Origin: Micromonospora fulviviridis
Lineage (GTDB): Bacteria > Actinomycetota > Actinomycetes > Mycobacteriales > Micromonosporaceae
Assembly: GCF_014648395.1 (NCBI RefSeq)
Contig: NZ_BMRA01000003.1
Span: forward strand, 1-37,440
DNA length: 37,440 bases
Direction of reading: 5' to 3'
Position 1 is the stretch's first letter. Each line of letters starts with the position of its first letter. This document shows positions 7,902 through 16,969 of the stretch, piece after piece. Both the position numbers and the translations under genes were made by a program. The notes beneath the pieces are model-generated. The model worked only from the letters and a program-made list of their open reading frames with translations, searched no databases and had not been told where the DNA came from.

Positions 7902-10900
7902 ATGCACCGGTCCCCACGCTGGCTCGCCGCCGGCGCGGTCGGCGCGCTGGTGGTCGGACTCGCCGTACCGGCGTCCGCCGACCCGCCCGCCCGGCCCACC
8001 GGCCCGAGCCCGGCCACCCCCGCCCCGGGCGCCGTACCCGTCCGCGTCACGCTGATCACCGGCGACCAGGTCGACCTCGCCGCGGCCGCGCCCGGCCGGG
8101 TCGCCGCCACGGTCCACCCCGGTCCCGGCCGGGAGCGGATCACCTTCCACACCCTGGAGGTCGACGGCGGGCTGCGGGTGCTGCCCAGCGACGTCGTCCC
8201 GTACGTCTCCGCCGGTGTGCTCGACGCCGACCTGTTCGACGTGCAGGAACTGGTCGCGGACGGGTACGGCGACGCCGCGCAGGGCGCGTTGCCGCTGATC
8301 GTCCGCTACCAGCAGCCCGCCGCCGGCCGGGTCCGGCCGCTCGCCGGCGCCACCGCGGCCCGTCCGCTGGAGAGCATCAACGGCGCGGCGCTGCGGGTCG
8401 GCAAGGCCGACCTCGGCGGGCTGTGGACCACACTGCGGGGCACTCCGGAGGCCCGGACCACCGCCGGTGCGCCCCGGCTCGGCGCCGGCATCGCCCGCGT
8501 CTGGCTGGACGGGCGGGTCCACGCGGATCTGGAGCACAGCGTGCCGCAGATCGGCGCCCCGGCGGCCTGGGCGGCCGGTCGGGACGGCAACGGCGTCCGG
8601 GTCGCGGTGCTCGACACCGGTGTCGACGCCAGCCACCCCGACCTGGCCGGCCGGATCGCCGAGGCGCAGGACTTCACCGGCAGCGGCAGCGCCCGGGACG
8701 GCCACGGCCACGGCACCCACGTGGCCTCCACCATCGCCGGCAGCGGCGCCGCGTCCGACGGGCTGCGCAAGGGCGTCGCGCCCGGCGCGCAGCTGCTGAT
8801 CGGCAAGGTGCTGGACGACGGCGGCCGCGGCTACGACTCGGGGATCATCGCGGGCATGGAGTGGGCCGCCCACTCCGGCGCGAAGGTGGTCAGCATGAGC
8901 CTCGGCGGCCCGGCCACCGACGGCACAGACCCGATGAGCCAGGCGGTCAACGACCTCACCGCCGAGACCGGCTCGCTCTTCGTGATCGCCGCCGGCAACT
9001 CGGGCGCGGCGGGCACCGTCGGGGCGCCCGGCGCGGCCAGTGCCGCCCTCACCGTCGGGGCGGTGGACCGCGACGACAACCTGGCCGACTTCTCCAGCCG
9101 CGGCCCGCGGGTCGGTGACAACGGCCTGAAGCCGGAGATCACCGCGCCGGGCGTCGGCATCGCCGCGGCCCGCGCCTCCGGCACGACCATGGGTACGCCG
9201 GTGGACGACGCGTACACGCGGGCGTCCGGGACATCGATGGCGACCCCGCACGTGGCCGGCGCGGCGGCGATCCTCGCCCAGGAGCACCCGGACTGGACCG
9301 CCGGGAAGCTCAAGGACGCGCTCGTCAGCACGACGAAGGCGAACCCCGCGCTGACCGTCTTCGAGCAGGGCGGCGGCCGGGTGGACGTGGCCCGCGCGCT
9401 GAGCCAGCGGGTGTACGGCTCGGCCACCGCCGACTTCGGCCGGGTGAACACCGGCGGCGCGGTGGCGGAGCGGACCGTGACGTACACCAACGGCACGTCC
9501 TCCCCGCAGACCCTGCGGCTGGCCCTCGAGCTGCGCAACCTGGACAGCGGCGCCGCCGAGCCGGACGGGGTGTCGCTCGACGGCACCGAGGTGACCGTGC
9601 CGGCCGGCGGCAGCGTGAACGTCCCGCTGCACGCCGACCCGGCGAAGCTGGACCGGGGAGTGCACGGAGGGTGGCTGGTGGCCACCGGCGCGGACGGTCT
9701 CGCGGTACGCACGGCCGTCGGGCTCACCCTCAGCGGCCCGATCCACACCGTCACCCTGCGCGCCCTGGACATGGCCGGACAGCCCGGTCTGGCGTCGGTG
9801 TTCACCCTCTTCGGCGAGCACCCCGAGTCGGACCACCTCGGTTGGATCCCCGGCGACGTGCAGGTGCAGGTCGAGGAGGGCCCGTACCTGCTGGAGGGGC
9901 TGATCGAGCACGGCGCCCCGTTGGACGAGCAGATCACCCTGGTCACCGACCCCGAGCTCATGGTGGATCGCGACCTCACCGTGGTGCTCGACCCCCGCAA
10001 GGGCACTCCGGTGCGGATCGAGACGCCGAAGCCGTCCGAGCAGCGGGCGGCGATCAGCTTCTACGAACACCGGGTCTTCGGCAACGGGCGGCAGGTCGAC
10101 CACGGCGTCATGAACTTCAGCACGACCCAGCAGGTCAACGTCACCCCGACGCGGCCGGTGAGCCGGGGCGAGTTCGAGTTCGCCTCCCGCTGGCAGCTGG
10201 TCGCGCCCATGGTGGCCGCCCAGGTCAGTGACGTCTCCGGTCCGCTGGACATCAACCTGCTGGGCCAGTCGCCGGCTCCGGCGGGCCGGCGGAAGCTCCC
10301 GCTGGTCTGGGCGGGCGACGGCACTCCCGCCGAGCTGGCCCGGGCCGGGGTCCGAGGTGCGGCCGCGCTGGTGGCCGGCAGCTACGACCGAGCCGAGGAG
10401 GACCAGGTCGCCGACGCCACGGCGGCCGGCGCCGCCATGGTGCTCGTCGTCCGCCCGGCGGACCGGAGCGCGTGGACGGTCTGGCGACCGGACGGGGACC
10501 GGTTGCCGATCCCGTCGCTGGTGGTCGCGTACGACGACGGACAGCCGATGATCGCGGCGGCGAAGCGCGGCCGCGCGACCCTGGACGTGACGCTGACCGT
10601 CGACAGCCCCTACCTGTACGACGTGTGGCAGGTGTCGAAGGGGCGGGTCCCGGAGCGGATCGTGCACCGGGTGACGGCGGACAACACCGCCGAGGTGACC
10701 ACCCGCTACGCCGACACCGGCGGGTTCGACTGGGCCAGTGAGCAGCGGTTCGGCTGGCGCCCCTGGCAGGAGTACTCCTGGAACGACGACCAGCGGATGG
10801 TGCGTACCGGCACCACCCGGCAGGAGTTCGTCAGCGCCGGGGACTCCTGGTGGCAGCAGCGGGTGCTGCACCGACTCACCTGGTCCTGGGGGCCGCTGCT

Positions 10901-11630
10901 CGGCGGGCTCACCCAGCAGCCCCGGCGGTACGCCGCCGACGACCGGGTCACCGAGACCTGGCACGCCCCGGTGGTCCGGCCGGCCGTGCCGGCGAGCAGC
11001 GGAGCCCCGGTGCCCACGCGCACCGGCGACACCCTGAACCTGCGGGTGGCCGAGTTCGTCGACGCCGACGGCCACTACGCCTCGGCCGGCTGGGGCGAGG
11101 AGCAGGACACCGTCGAGCGCCGGCTGAGCCGGGACGGGCAGCAGATCGCCGACCTCTCCGGCGGCTGGGCGCCGGTGGCGGCCACCCCGGGCGCGGCCCG
11201 GTACCGGCTGGACGTCACCACCCGGCGCGCCTCGGACGAGTGGCGGTGGGCCACGCGTACCGAGACGGCCTGGCAGTTCACCTCGGCCCGGCCGGACGGT
11301 GACGCGACCCAGCCGTTGTCGCTGCTGCAGGTCGACTACCAGGTCCCCGCGGACCTGCGGGGCGAGGTGCCCGGCGGCCGGCCGCACCAGGTGGGGCTGA
11401 CCCTGCGCCAGCCGGCCGGCGTACCGGCGCCGACCGGTGTCGGGGTCCGGGTCGAGGTGTCGTTCGACGGCGGACGCAACTGGCGGAGCGTGCCGGTGCA
11501 CGGCTCGGGCGCCCGGTTCACCGCGACGGTGCCGGCCGGGCGCGGCACGGTGTCGCTGCGGGTGCACGCCGGTGACCGGGCGGGCAACACCGTCGACCAG
11601 ACCGTGCTCGACGCGTACGGCCTGCGCTGA
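7902..11630 (+). CDS. Secreted S8 family serine peptidase (subtilisin-like, multidomain)
   Basis: The ATG at 7902 follows AGAGGAG. The 1242-residue protein begins with an export signal: HRSPR, a hydrophobic core, then ASA before DPP, with predicted cleavage near residue 26. A propeptide-like region of about 190 residues follows. The subtilisin domain has Asp238 (VAVLDTGVD), His273 (GHGTHVAS), the oxyanion Asn366 (AAGNSG) and Ser445 (GTSMATPHVAG). The set is complete, so it should be an active endopeptidase. The remaining 750 residues look like extracellular beta-rich domains, including a PA-like segment near 800-870 and a final Ig-like segment (FDGGRNW, GDRAGN). No LPXTG or membrane anchor is seen, so it is probably released. 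Substrate is unknown. It interrupts the conserved nadK-recN order. Confidence 0.93.
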   Translation: MHRSPRWLAAGAVGALVVGLAVPASADPPARPTGPSPATPAPGAVPVRVTLITGDQVDLAAAAPGRVAATVHPGPGRERITFHTLEVDGGLRVLPSDVVPYVSAGVLDADLFDVQELVADGYGDAAQGALPLIVRYQQPAAGRVRPLAGATAARPLESINGAALRVGKADLGGLWTTLRGTPEARTTAGAPRLGAGIARVWLDGRVHADLEHSVPQIGAPAAWAAGRDGNGVRVAVLDTGVDASHPDLAGRIAEAQDFTGSGSARDGHGHGTHVASTIAGSGAASDGLRKGVAPGAQLLIGKVLDDGGRGYDSGIIAGMEWAAHSGAKVVSMSLGGPATDGTDPMSQAVNDLTAETGSLFVIAAGNSGAAGTVGAPGAASAALTVGAVDRDDNLADFSSRGPRVGDNGLKPEITAPGVGIAAARASGTTMGTPVDDAYTRASGTSMATPHVAGAAAILAQEHPDWTAGKLKDALVSTTKANPALTVFEQGGGRVDVARALSQRVYGSATADFGRVNTGGAVAERTVTYTNGTSSPQTLRLALELRNLDSGAAEPDGVSLDGTEVTVPAGGSVNVPLHADPAKLDRGVHGGWLVATGADGLAVRTAVGLTLSGPIHTVTLRALDMAGQPGLASVFTLFGEHPESDHLGWIPGDVQVQVEEGPYLLEGLIEHGAPLDEQITLVTDPELMVDRDLTVVLDPRKGTPVRIETPKPSEQRAAISFYEHRVFGNGRQVDHGVMNFSTTQQVNVTPTRPVSRGEFEFASRWQLVAPMVAAQVSDVSGPLDINLLGQSPAPAGRRKLPLVWAGDGTPAELARAGVRGAAALVAGSYDRAEEDQVADATAAGAAMVLVVRPADRSAWTVWRPDGDRLPIPSLVVAYDDGQPMIAAAKRGRATLDVTLTVDSPYLYDVWQVSKGRVPERIVHRVTADNTAEVTTRYADTGGFDWASEQRFGWRPWQEYSWNDDQRMVRTGTTRQEFVSAGDSWWQQRVLHRLTWSWGPLLGGLTQQPRRYAADDRVTETWHAPVVRPAVPASSGAPVPTRTGDTLNLRVAEFVDADGHYASAGWGEEQDTVERRLSRDGQQIADLSGGWAPVAATPGAARYRLDVTTRRASDEWRWATRTETAWQFTSARPDGDATQPLSLLQVDYQVPADLRGEVPGGRPHQVGLTLRQPAGVPAPTGVGVRVEVSFDGGRNWRSVPVHGSGARFTATVPAGRGTVSLRVHAGDRAGNTVDQTVLDAYGLR

Positions 11631-11635
11631 ACCGG

Positions 11636-11675
11636 CGTCCACGCGGGACGGATCCTCCCCTCGCCCGCGTGGACG
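11636..11675 (+). terminator. Terminator hairpin after the subtilisin gene
   Basis: CGTCCACGCGGG (11636-11647) and CCCGCGTGGACG (11664-11675) form a perfect 12-bp stem 5 bases after the stop. A second, shorter hairpin (GTGCCCGCC and GGTGGGCAC, about 11696-11721) follows. Together they separate the protease gene from the converging regulator gene. Confidence 0.7.
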
Positions 11676-11814
11676 TCACCCTCGGTCCGTCCGGGGTGCC
11701 CGCCCTTCGGGAGGTGGGCACTCAGGACGGCGTACCGGCCGTCGCTGCCGCCGGCACCGCACTCGGGAAGCGGGGCCGGCGGCGGCGCGGCCGGTGGCGG
11801 GGGTGTCGGGCGGG

Positions 11815-12801
11815 TCAGAGCCAGCCGCGGCGGGCGGCGTGGTAGGCCAGACCCGGCCGGGTGTCGACCCCGGCCACGGTCATCAGATCGGCGAGCCGCC
11901 GCTGCACCGTGCGGCGGCTCACGCCGAGCTGGGAGGCGATGGACTTGTCCGGCACCCCGGCCACGAAGAGCGACAGCAGCCGGACCTCCTCGGCGTCCGG
12001 CCGGTACCCTCCGCCCGCCCGGTCCTCGACCGGCGCGGCGGACGAGCTCACCGGCGTCGCCATGAGCCAGTGGCTCTCGAAGAGGGCAAGCAGCGCGTCC
12101 AGCAGCTGGCTGCGACCGATCACCGCGGCGGTCGGTTCGCCGCTGCCCCGCTCCGGCACCAGCGGGCAGACCGCCGTCCGGCCGTCCACGATGGCCAGCC
12201 GGACCGGCAGCCGGTCGAGGACGCGGGCCTGCTCGCCGGCGCGTACGCCCTGCTCGACGTCCGCGAGGGCGCCCGGTTCGAGGAGCATCTCGCGCTCGTA
12301 GATGGCCCGGTAGCGGACCCCGCGGGCCAGCGCGTCGAACTCCTCGACGTTCTCCTGGCCCGCCATGGCCAGCGGGTTGGCCCGGCAGAACCAGAGCACC
12401 TCGGCCCGGGCGCCGTTCTGCAGGTCGCGCAGGCGCTCGCGGAGCGCCCGGGCGCCGGTGACCACCTCGACCAGGTGCCCGGCGTCGTGCCGGCGCATCC
12501 CGGCCCGGTACTCCTCGGTGAGCTGGGTGACCGCCGCGCGGGCCGACTCCAGGGCCTCCTGGCGGCGCAGCAGCGCCTCGCCCAGCGGGACGTCGGGCGC
12601 CAGCGGCCGCAGCGGCGCGTCGGGATCCGGCCCGACCGGCGGCACCAGTCCCTTGCCGCGCAGGGCGTCGAGCTGGGCGAGGATGTCCGCGCGCGGGCGG
12701 CCCAGCCGCTCGGCCAGCTCACCGACCCGCGCGGTCGTGAGCTGCACCAGGCAGCGGTAGAGCTGCTCCTCGTCCGGGGTCAGGCCGATCACGTCCAGCA
12801 C
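11815..12801 (-). CDS. LuxR-type regulator with TrmB-like N-terminal winged helix
   Basis: The conserved part starts at VLDVIGLTPDEEQLY, so I place the start at GTG 12801, giving 328 residues; longer reading is possible toward 12849. Residues about 5-65 look like a TrmB/MarR-type winged helix (ELAERLGRPRADILAQLDAL). The middle resembles the ligand-sensing region of TrmB-like regulators. The C-terminus is a LuxR-type helix-turn-helix (VPDKSIASQLGVSRRTVQRRL). There is no receiver domain. This architecture is common in actinobacteria, with mostly unknown effectors. It converges on the protease gene and diverges from recN. TACAGT (12815-12810 on the reverse strand) lies 8 bases before the GTG and suggests a leaderless mRNA. 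A decayed homologue lies on the other side of the protease. Confidence 0.85.
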   Translation of the reverse strand: MLDVIGLTPDEEQLYRCLVQLTTARVGELAERLGRPRADILAQLDALRGKGLVPPVGPDPDAPLRPLAPDVPLGEALLRRQEALESARAAVTQLTEEYRAGMRRHDAGHLVEVVTGARALRERLRDLQNGARAEVLWFCRANPLAMAGQENVEEFDALARGVRYRAIYEREMLLEPGALADVEQGVRAGEQARVLDRLPVRLAIVDGRTAVCPLVPERGSGEPTAAVIGRSQLLDALLALFESHWLMATPVSSSAAPVEDRAGGGYRPDAEEVRLLSLFVAGVPDKSIASQLGVSRRTVQRRLADLMTVAGVDTRPGLAYHAARRGWL

Positions 12802-12809
12802 GGGGCAGA

Positions 12810-12815
12810 ACTGTA
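12810..12815 (-). promoter_or_regulatory. Candidate -10 element (TACAGT) of the LuxR-type gene
   Basis: TACAGT matches TANNNT. Transcription starting 8-9 bases downstream would begin at the GTG codon itself, which is consistent with a leaderless transcript. No good -35 element is visible. Confidence 0.35.
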
Positions 12816-12866
12816 CGACCCCACCGGCTGCCCCGCGCCGGCTGGTCAAGTGTCGGAGGACGCGTC

Positions 12867-12872
12867 TACTGT
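12867..12872 (+). promoter_or_regulatory. Candidate -10 element (TACTGT) of recN
   Basis: TACTGT matches TANNNT and ends 8 bases before the recN GTG at 12881, and no properly spaced Shine-Dalgarno is seen. This fits leaderless transcription, which is common in actinobacteria. Upstream -35 similarity is poor. Confidence 0.4.
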
Positions 12873-12880
12873 CGGGTGCT

Positions 12881-14638
12881 GTGCTGGAAGAGCTGCGCAT
12901 CACCGGACTGGGCGTCATCGAGGACACCACGCTGCCGCTGACCGGCGGGATGAACGTCATCACCGGCGAGACCGGTGCGGGCAAGACCATGGTGGTGACC
13001 GGCCTCGGCCTGCTCTTCGGCGGTCGGGCCGACGCCGGCCGGGTCCGCGCCCAGCCGGGCCGCGCGGTGGTGGAGGGCCGGCTGCGCCTGCTCGGCCGGG
13101 TGGCCGAGACGGTGCACGCCCGGATCACCGACGCGGGCGGCGAGCCCGACGAGGACGGCTCGCTGCTGCTGAGCCGCACGGTCACCGTCGAGGGCCGGTC
13201 CCGGGCACACCTGGGCGGCCGCAGCATGCCGGTGTCGATGCTGGGCGAGGTCGGCGAGCAGGTGGTGGCCGTGCACGGCCAGTCCGACCAGCTGCGCCTG
13301 CTGCGCCCGGCCGAGCAGCGGGCCGCGCTCGACCGGTTCGCCGGCCCGGAGCACGAGAAGCTGCTCGACGCGCTGCGGGAGGCGTACACCCGGTGGCGGG
13401 CGGTCGTCGACGACCTGGCCGACCGGCGGCGCAACGCCCGTGAGCGCAACCAGGAGGCCGACCTGCTCCGGCTCGGTCTCGACGAGATCACCCGGGTCGA
13501 CCCGCAGCCCGGCGAGGACGACGAGCTGAAGGCGGAGGCGCAGCGCCTGGAGCACGCCGAGGGGCTGCGCACCGCGGCCCAGGTGGCCCAGCAGTGCGTG
13601 GCCGGCGGCGTGGAGGCGGCCGACGACACCCCCGACGCCACGGCGCTGCTCGGCACCGCCCGGCGCACGCTGGAGGCGCAGGCCGGCACCGATCCCGCCC
13701 TCGGCGAGCTGGCCGCCCGGCTGGAGGAGGCGGCCACCCTGGTCACCGACGTCTCCGCCGAGCTGTCGACCTACCTCGCCGCGCTGGACGCCGACCCGGC
13801 CCGCCTGCAGACGGTCTACGAGCGCCGGGCCGCGCTGCGCGGCCTCACCCGGAAGTACGCCGACGACGTCGACGGCGTGATCGCCTGGGCCGAGCGGGCG
13901 CGCACCCGGCTGTCCGACCTGGACACCTCCGACGAACTGCTCGACGAGCTGGACAAGGAGGCGGCCCGGCTCGCCGGTGAGGTGGCCGACCTGGCCGGCC
14001 GGGTCTCCACCTCCCGGCAGGAGGCCGCGGTCCGCTTCGCCGAGCAGGTCACCGTCGAGCTGGCCGGGCTGGCCATGCCGCACGCCCGGATCGAGGTGGC
14101 CGTGCTGCCCCGTCCGGTCGGCCGGTCGGAGCCGAGCCTGCCGGTCAACGGGGTCGAGGCCGGCGTCGGGCCGGACGGCGCCGACGAGGTGGAGCTGCGG
14201 CTGCTCGCCCACCCGGGCGCGCCGGCGCTGCCGTTGCAGCGGGGCGCCTCCGGCGGCGAGCTGTCCCGGGTGATGCTCGCCATCGAGGTGGTGTTCGCCG
14301 GCTCCGGCGGCCCGCCCACCCTGGTCTTCGACGAGGTCGACGCCGGCGTCGGCGGGCAGGCCGCCGTGGAGATCGGCCGGCGGCTGGCCCGGCTGGCCCG
14401 CAGCCACCAGGTGCTCGTGGTCACCCACCTGCCGCAGGTCGCGGCGTTCGCCGACCGGCACCTCGTGGTGGCGAAGGACACCGGGGGAGCGGTCACCACC
14501 AGCGGCGTGCGGGTGGTGGAGGACACTGAGCGGGCCCGGGAGCTGGCCCGGATGCTCGCCGGTTTGCCGGACTCGGATCTGGGTATCGCCCACGCCGAAG
14601 AGCTCCTGGCCGTGGCGGCCAAGGAAAGGCGTCCGTGA
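12881..14638 (+). CDS. recN: DNA repair protein RecN
   Basis: GTG 12881 begins exactly at the conserved LEELRITGLGVIE. The 585-residue SMC-like ATPase has Walker A GETGAGKT (29-36). Long coiled-coil arms flank the centre (about 160-370). The C-terminal ABC signature region has GGELSRVMLAIE, and Walker B is LVFDEVDAGVGG near 480. The D-loop/His switch is VVTHLPQVAAFAD. RecN acts early in double-strand break repair, tethering broken ends before RecA. Mycobacterial recN follows nadK; here it is separated from nadK by the protease/LuxR insertion and seems to have its own promoter. Confidence 0.95.
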   Translation: MLEELRITGLGVIEDTTLPLTGGMNVITGETGAGKTMVVTGLGLLFGGRADAGRVRAQPGRAVVEGRLRLLGRVAETVHARITDAGGEPDEDGSLLLSRTVTVEGRSRAHLGGRSMPVSMLGEVGEQVVAVHGQSDQLRLLRPAEQRAALDRFAGPEHEKLLDALREAYTRWRAVVDDLADRRRNARERNQEADLLRLGLDEITRVDPQPGEDDELKAEAQRLEHAEGLRTAAQVAQQCVAGGVEAADDTPDATALLGTARRTLEAQAGTDPALGELAARLEEAATLVTDVSAELSTYLAALDADPARLQTVYERRAALRGLTRKYADDVDGVIAWAERARTRLSDLDTSDELLDELDKEAARLAGEVADLAGRVSTSRQEAAVRFAEQVTVELAGLAMPHARIEVAVLPRPVGRSEPSLPVNGVEAGVGPDGADEVELRLLAHPGAPALPLQRGASGGELSRVMLAIEVVFAGSGGPPTLVFDEVDAGVGGQAAVEIGRRLARLARSHQVLVVTHLPQVAAFADRHLVVAKDTGGAVTTSGVRVVEDTERARELARMLAGLPDSDLGIAHAEELLAVAAKERRP

Positions 14639-14656
14639 TCCCGAGATTGTGAGCGC

Positions 14657-14686
14657 AAGCACACCGGCATGCGCTCCGGTGTGCTT
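14657..14686 (+). terminator. Terminator hairpin after recN
   Basis: AAGCACACCGG (14657-14667) and CCGGTGTGCTT (14676-14686) form a perfect 11-bp stem with an 8-base loop, 18 bases after the recN stop. It separates recN from steA. Confidence 0.75.
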
Positions 14687-14756
14687 CCCTGGGTAGGCGG
14701 CCCTGCTCAGGCATGTCGCGACAGCAAAACCTGCCTCACATGCCAGGATGGTCACG

Positions 14757-15935
14757 ATGCGTCTACCCACGTTGCGCCGGACCCGGAACGCGGAACCGGG
14801 CACAGTCCTCGGTACCGCGCGCCTCGACCGCCGGACGAAACGCCTGGTCGGCCGGCTCCGCCCGGGGGACATCGCGGTGATCGACCACGTCGACCTGGAC
14901 CGGGTGGCGGCCGACTCGCTGGTCGCCGTCGGTGTCGCCGCCGTGCTCAACGTCAAGCCGTCGGTCTCCGGGCGCTACCCGAACCTCGGCCCCGAGGTGC
15001 TGATCTCGGCCGGCATCCCGCTCCTGGACGACCTCGGCGAGAGCGTCTTCGAGCAGATCCGCGAGGGCGACGTGGTGCGCATCGAGGGCAACACGGTCTT
15101 CGTCGGCGAGGAGCCGGTCGCCCACGGCACCCTCCAGGACGCCGAGACGGTCGCCAAGTCGATGGCCGACGCCCGGGAGGGGCTGTCGGTGCAGTTGGAG
15201 GCGTTCGCCGCCAACACCATGGACTACCTCAAGCAGGAGCGCGACCTGCTGCTCGACGGCGTCGGCGTGCCGGAGATCCAGACCCAGCTCCAGGGCCGGC
15301 ACTGCCTCATCGTGGTCCGCGGCTACGACTACAAGGCCGACCTGGACGTGCTGCGCCCCTACATCCGCGAGTTCAAGCCGGTGCTGATCGGCGTGGACGG
15401 CGGCGCCGACGCGCTGGTCGAGGCCGGCTACACCCCTGACATGATCATCGGGGACATGGACTCGGTCACCGACGACGTGCTGCGCTGCGGCGCCGAGGTG
15501 ATCGTGCACGCCTACCCGGACGGCCGGGCGCCGGGCCTGGCCCGGGTCAACGGCCTCGGAGTGCCGGCGATCACCTTCCCGGCCGCGGCGACCAGCGAGG
15601 ACCTGGCCATGCTGCTGGCCGACGAGAAGGGCGCCTCGCTGCTGGTGGCCGTCGGCACCCACGCCACCCTGGTGGAGTTCCTCGACAAGGGCCGGGGCGG
15701 CATGGCCTCGACCTTCCTGACCCGGCTGAAGGTGGGCGGCAAGCTGGTCGACGCCAAGGGCGTCAGCCGGCTCTACCGGCAGAGCATCTCGGGCTCCTCG
15801 CTGCTGCTGCTCATCCTCTCGGCGGTGGCCGCGATGGCCTCCGCGGTGGCGGTCTCCACGGTCGGCAAGGCGTATTTGGGCGTGGTGTCGGAGTGGTGGG
15901 ACAATTTCGTGTTCCAGCTCGGCCAGCTCTTCTAG
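14757..15935 (+). CDS. steA: SteA-like cytokinetic protein with thiamin-pyrophosphokinase-like domain
   Basis: I prefer ATG 14757 because AGGATGG lies at a workable distance; ATG 14748 would add three residues. The 392-residue protein aligns in style with Rv1697, for example in RPGDIAVIDHVDLDRV and SVSGRYPNLGPEVLI. The central part is thiamin-pyrophosphokinase-like (GVDGGADALVEAGYTPDMIIGDMDSVTDD). The C-terminus has a hydrophobic segment (SSLLLLILSAVAAMASAVAV, about 345-365) that anchors it in the membrane. In Corynebacterium SteA and SteB are reported to act together at the septum in cell division and wall remodelling. The next gene is steB, 27 bases downstream. Catalytic activity as a thiamin pyrophosphokinase is not expected. 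Confidence 0.88.
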   Translation: MRLPTLRRTRNAEPGTVLGTARLDRRTKRLVGRLRPGDIAVIDHVDLDRVAADSLVAVGVAAVLNVKPSVSGRYPNLGPEVLISAGIPLLDDLGESVFEQIREGDVVRIEGNTVFVGEEPVAHGTLQDAETVAKSMADAREGLSVQLEAFAANTMDYLKQERDLLLDGVGVPEIQTQLQGRHCLIVVRGYDYKADLDVLRPYIREFKPVLIGVDGGADALVEAGYTPDMIIGDMDSVTDDVLRCGAEVIVHAYPDGRAPGLARVNGLGVPAITFPAAATSEDLAMLLADEKGASLLVAVGTHATLVEFLDKGRGGMASTFLTRLKVGGKLVDAKGVSRLYRQSISGSSLLLLILSAVAAMASAVAVSTVGKAYLGVVSEWWDNFVFQLGQLF

Positions 15936-15962
15936 CTCCCCGACGATCAAGAGGCTGCAAGC

Positions 15963-16904
15963 GTGATCAACTTCCGCTACCACGTGGTGTCCCTGACCGC
16001 GGTCTTCCTGGCGTTGGCGATCGGCCTGGTGGTCGGCACCGCCGCCCTCAACGGGCCGGTTGCCGACTCGCTCAAGGAGCGGGTCAACGGGCTCAGCAAG
16101 GACAACTCGCTGATGCGCCAGTCGGTCAACAACCTCCAGAAGGAACTGGACATGGAGGAGGACTTCGCCGCCGAGATGGCGCAGGTCGTCCTCCCCGGCA
16201 AGCTGAGCGGCCGGCGGGTGCTGGTGCTCAGCCTGCCCAGCGGCCGGGACCACACCGAGGGCGTGGTGAAGATGCTCCAGCTCGCCGGGGCGAACGTCAC
16301 CGGCCGGATCGACGTCCAGGACAAGTTCATCAACCCGGACAGCAACAACAACCTGCTGGAGCTGGCCGTCACGGCGGCCCGCCCGAACAGCGTGCCCACC
16401 TCCGGCCTGCCCGGCAACGGGCACGGCGTGGAGACCTCCAGCGCGCTGCTGGCCAGCGTGCTGCTGGACCGGCCGGCGGGCAACCCCGCGGTCACCGACG
16501 CGGACCGCCGGGCGGTGGTCCAGCAGTACGCCACCTCCGGCTACCTCACCTCCGAGAACAAGATCTCCGGCGCCGCCGAGGCGGTCGTGCTGGTCAGCGG
16601 CCAGCCGTACGTCGACAAGTTCTCGGCGGAGAAGGACGAGTCGGTGGTGAAGATCGCCGAGCAGTTCGACCGGACCGGCGCCATCGTGGTCGGCGGCATG
16701 GGCTCGGCCGGCGGCAACGTGGTCTCCGTGGTCCGGGGCGACCCGGTGCTCGCCCAGACCATCTCGACCGTCGACAACGCCAACACCGTGCAGGGGCAGC
16801 TGGTCACCAGCCTGGCCCTGGTCCAGCAGCTGACCGAGAAGAAGGCCGGCCAGTACGGCGTCGGCGACAACGCCGCCGCGCTGCTGCCTAAACTGCCCCA
16901 GTGA
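15963..16904 (+). CDS. steB: SteB / MctB-like membrane-anchored protein
   Basis: GTG 15963 opens INFRYHVVSLTAVFLALAIGLVVGTAAL. This is a short cytoplasmic stretch and a single N-terminal membrane helix (about 8-30) characteristic of the Rv1698 family. Coiled-coil residues follow (SLKERVNGLSKDNSLMRQSVNNLQKELDM, about 36-65), then a 240-residue outer domain. The product has 313 residues. Rv1698 was described as MctB, linked to copper efflux or outer-membrane transport. The corynebacterial homologue SteB partners SteA in division. No copper-binding motif is evident here, so I favour the SteB role. A GTG at 16901 overlaps its stop, but the next gene more likely starts at 16970. Confidence 0.87.
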   Translation: MINFRYHVVSLTAVFLALAIGLVVGTAALNGPVADSLKERVNGLSKDNSLMRQSVNNLQKELDMEEDFAAEMAQVVLPGKLSGRRVLVLSLPSGRDHTEGVVKMLQLAGANVTGRIDVQDKFINPDSNNNLLELAVTAARPNSVPTSGLPGNGHGVETSSALLASVLLDRPAGNPAVTDADRRAVVQQYATSGYLTSENKISGAAEAVVLVSGQPYVDKFSAEKDESVVKIAEQFDRTGAIVVGGMGSAGGNVVSVVRGDPVLAQTISTVDNANTVQGQLVTSLALVQQLTEKKAGQYGVGDNAAALLPKLPQ

Positions 16905-16969
16905 CCGCTGGACCGGCGTATGTCCGGTCCGTACCGCGTCGTGCTGGACATCCGGATCGGAGGGGTCGC

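Noticed and set aside
7340..7917. Open frames on both strands between nadK and the protease gene
   Set aside because: Apart from the 45-50 codon LuxR relic they have no protein-like features, ribosome binding sites or conserved motifs. High GC content produces such frames by chance.
7809..11642. 1277-codon reverse-strand frame opposite the subtilisin gene
   Set aside because: It is a mirror of the strong third-position GC bias of the protease gene. It has no domain or start signal, whereas the forward frame has a complete catalytic set.
16901..16969. GTG at 16901 as start of the phosphoglycosyltransferase, overlapping the steB stop
   Set aside because: The extra 23 residues are Arg/Pro-rich and unlike the family, while GTG 16970 has a well-spaced GGAGGGG.
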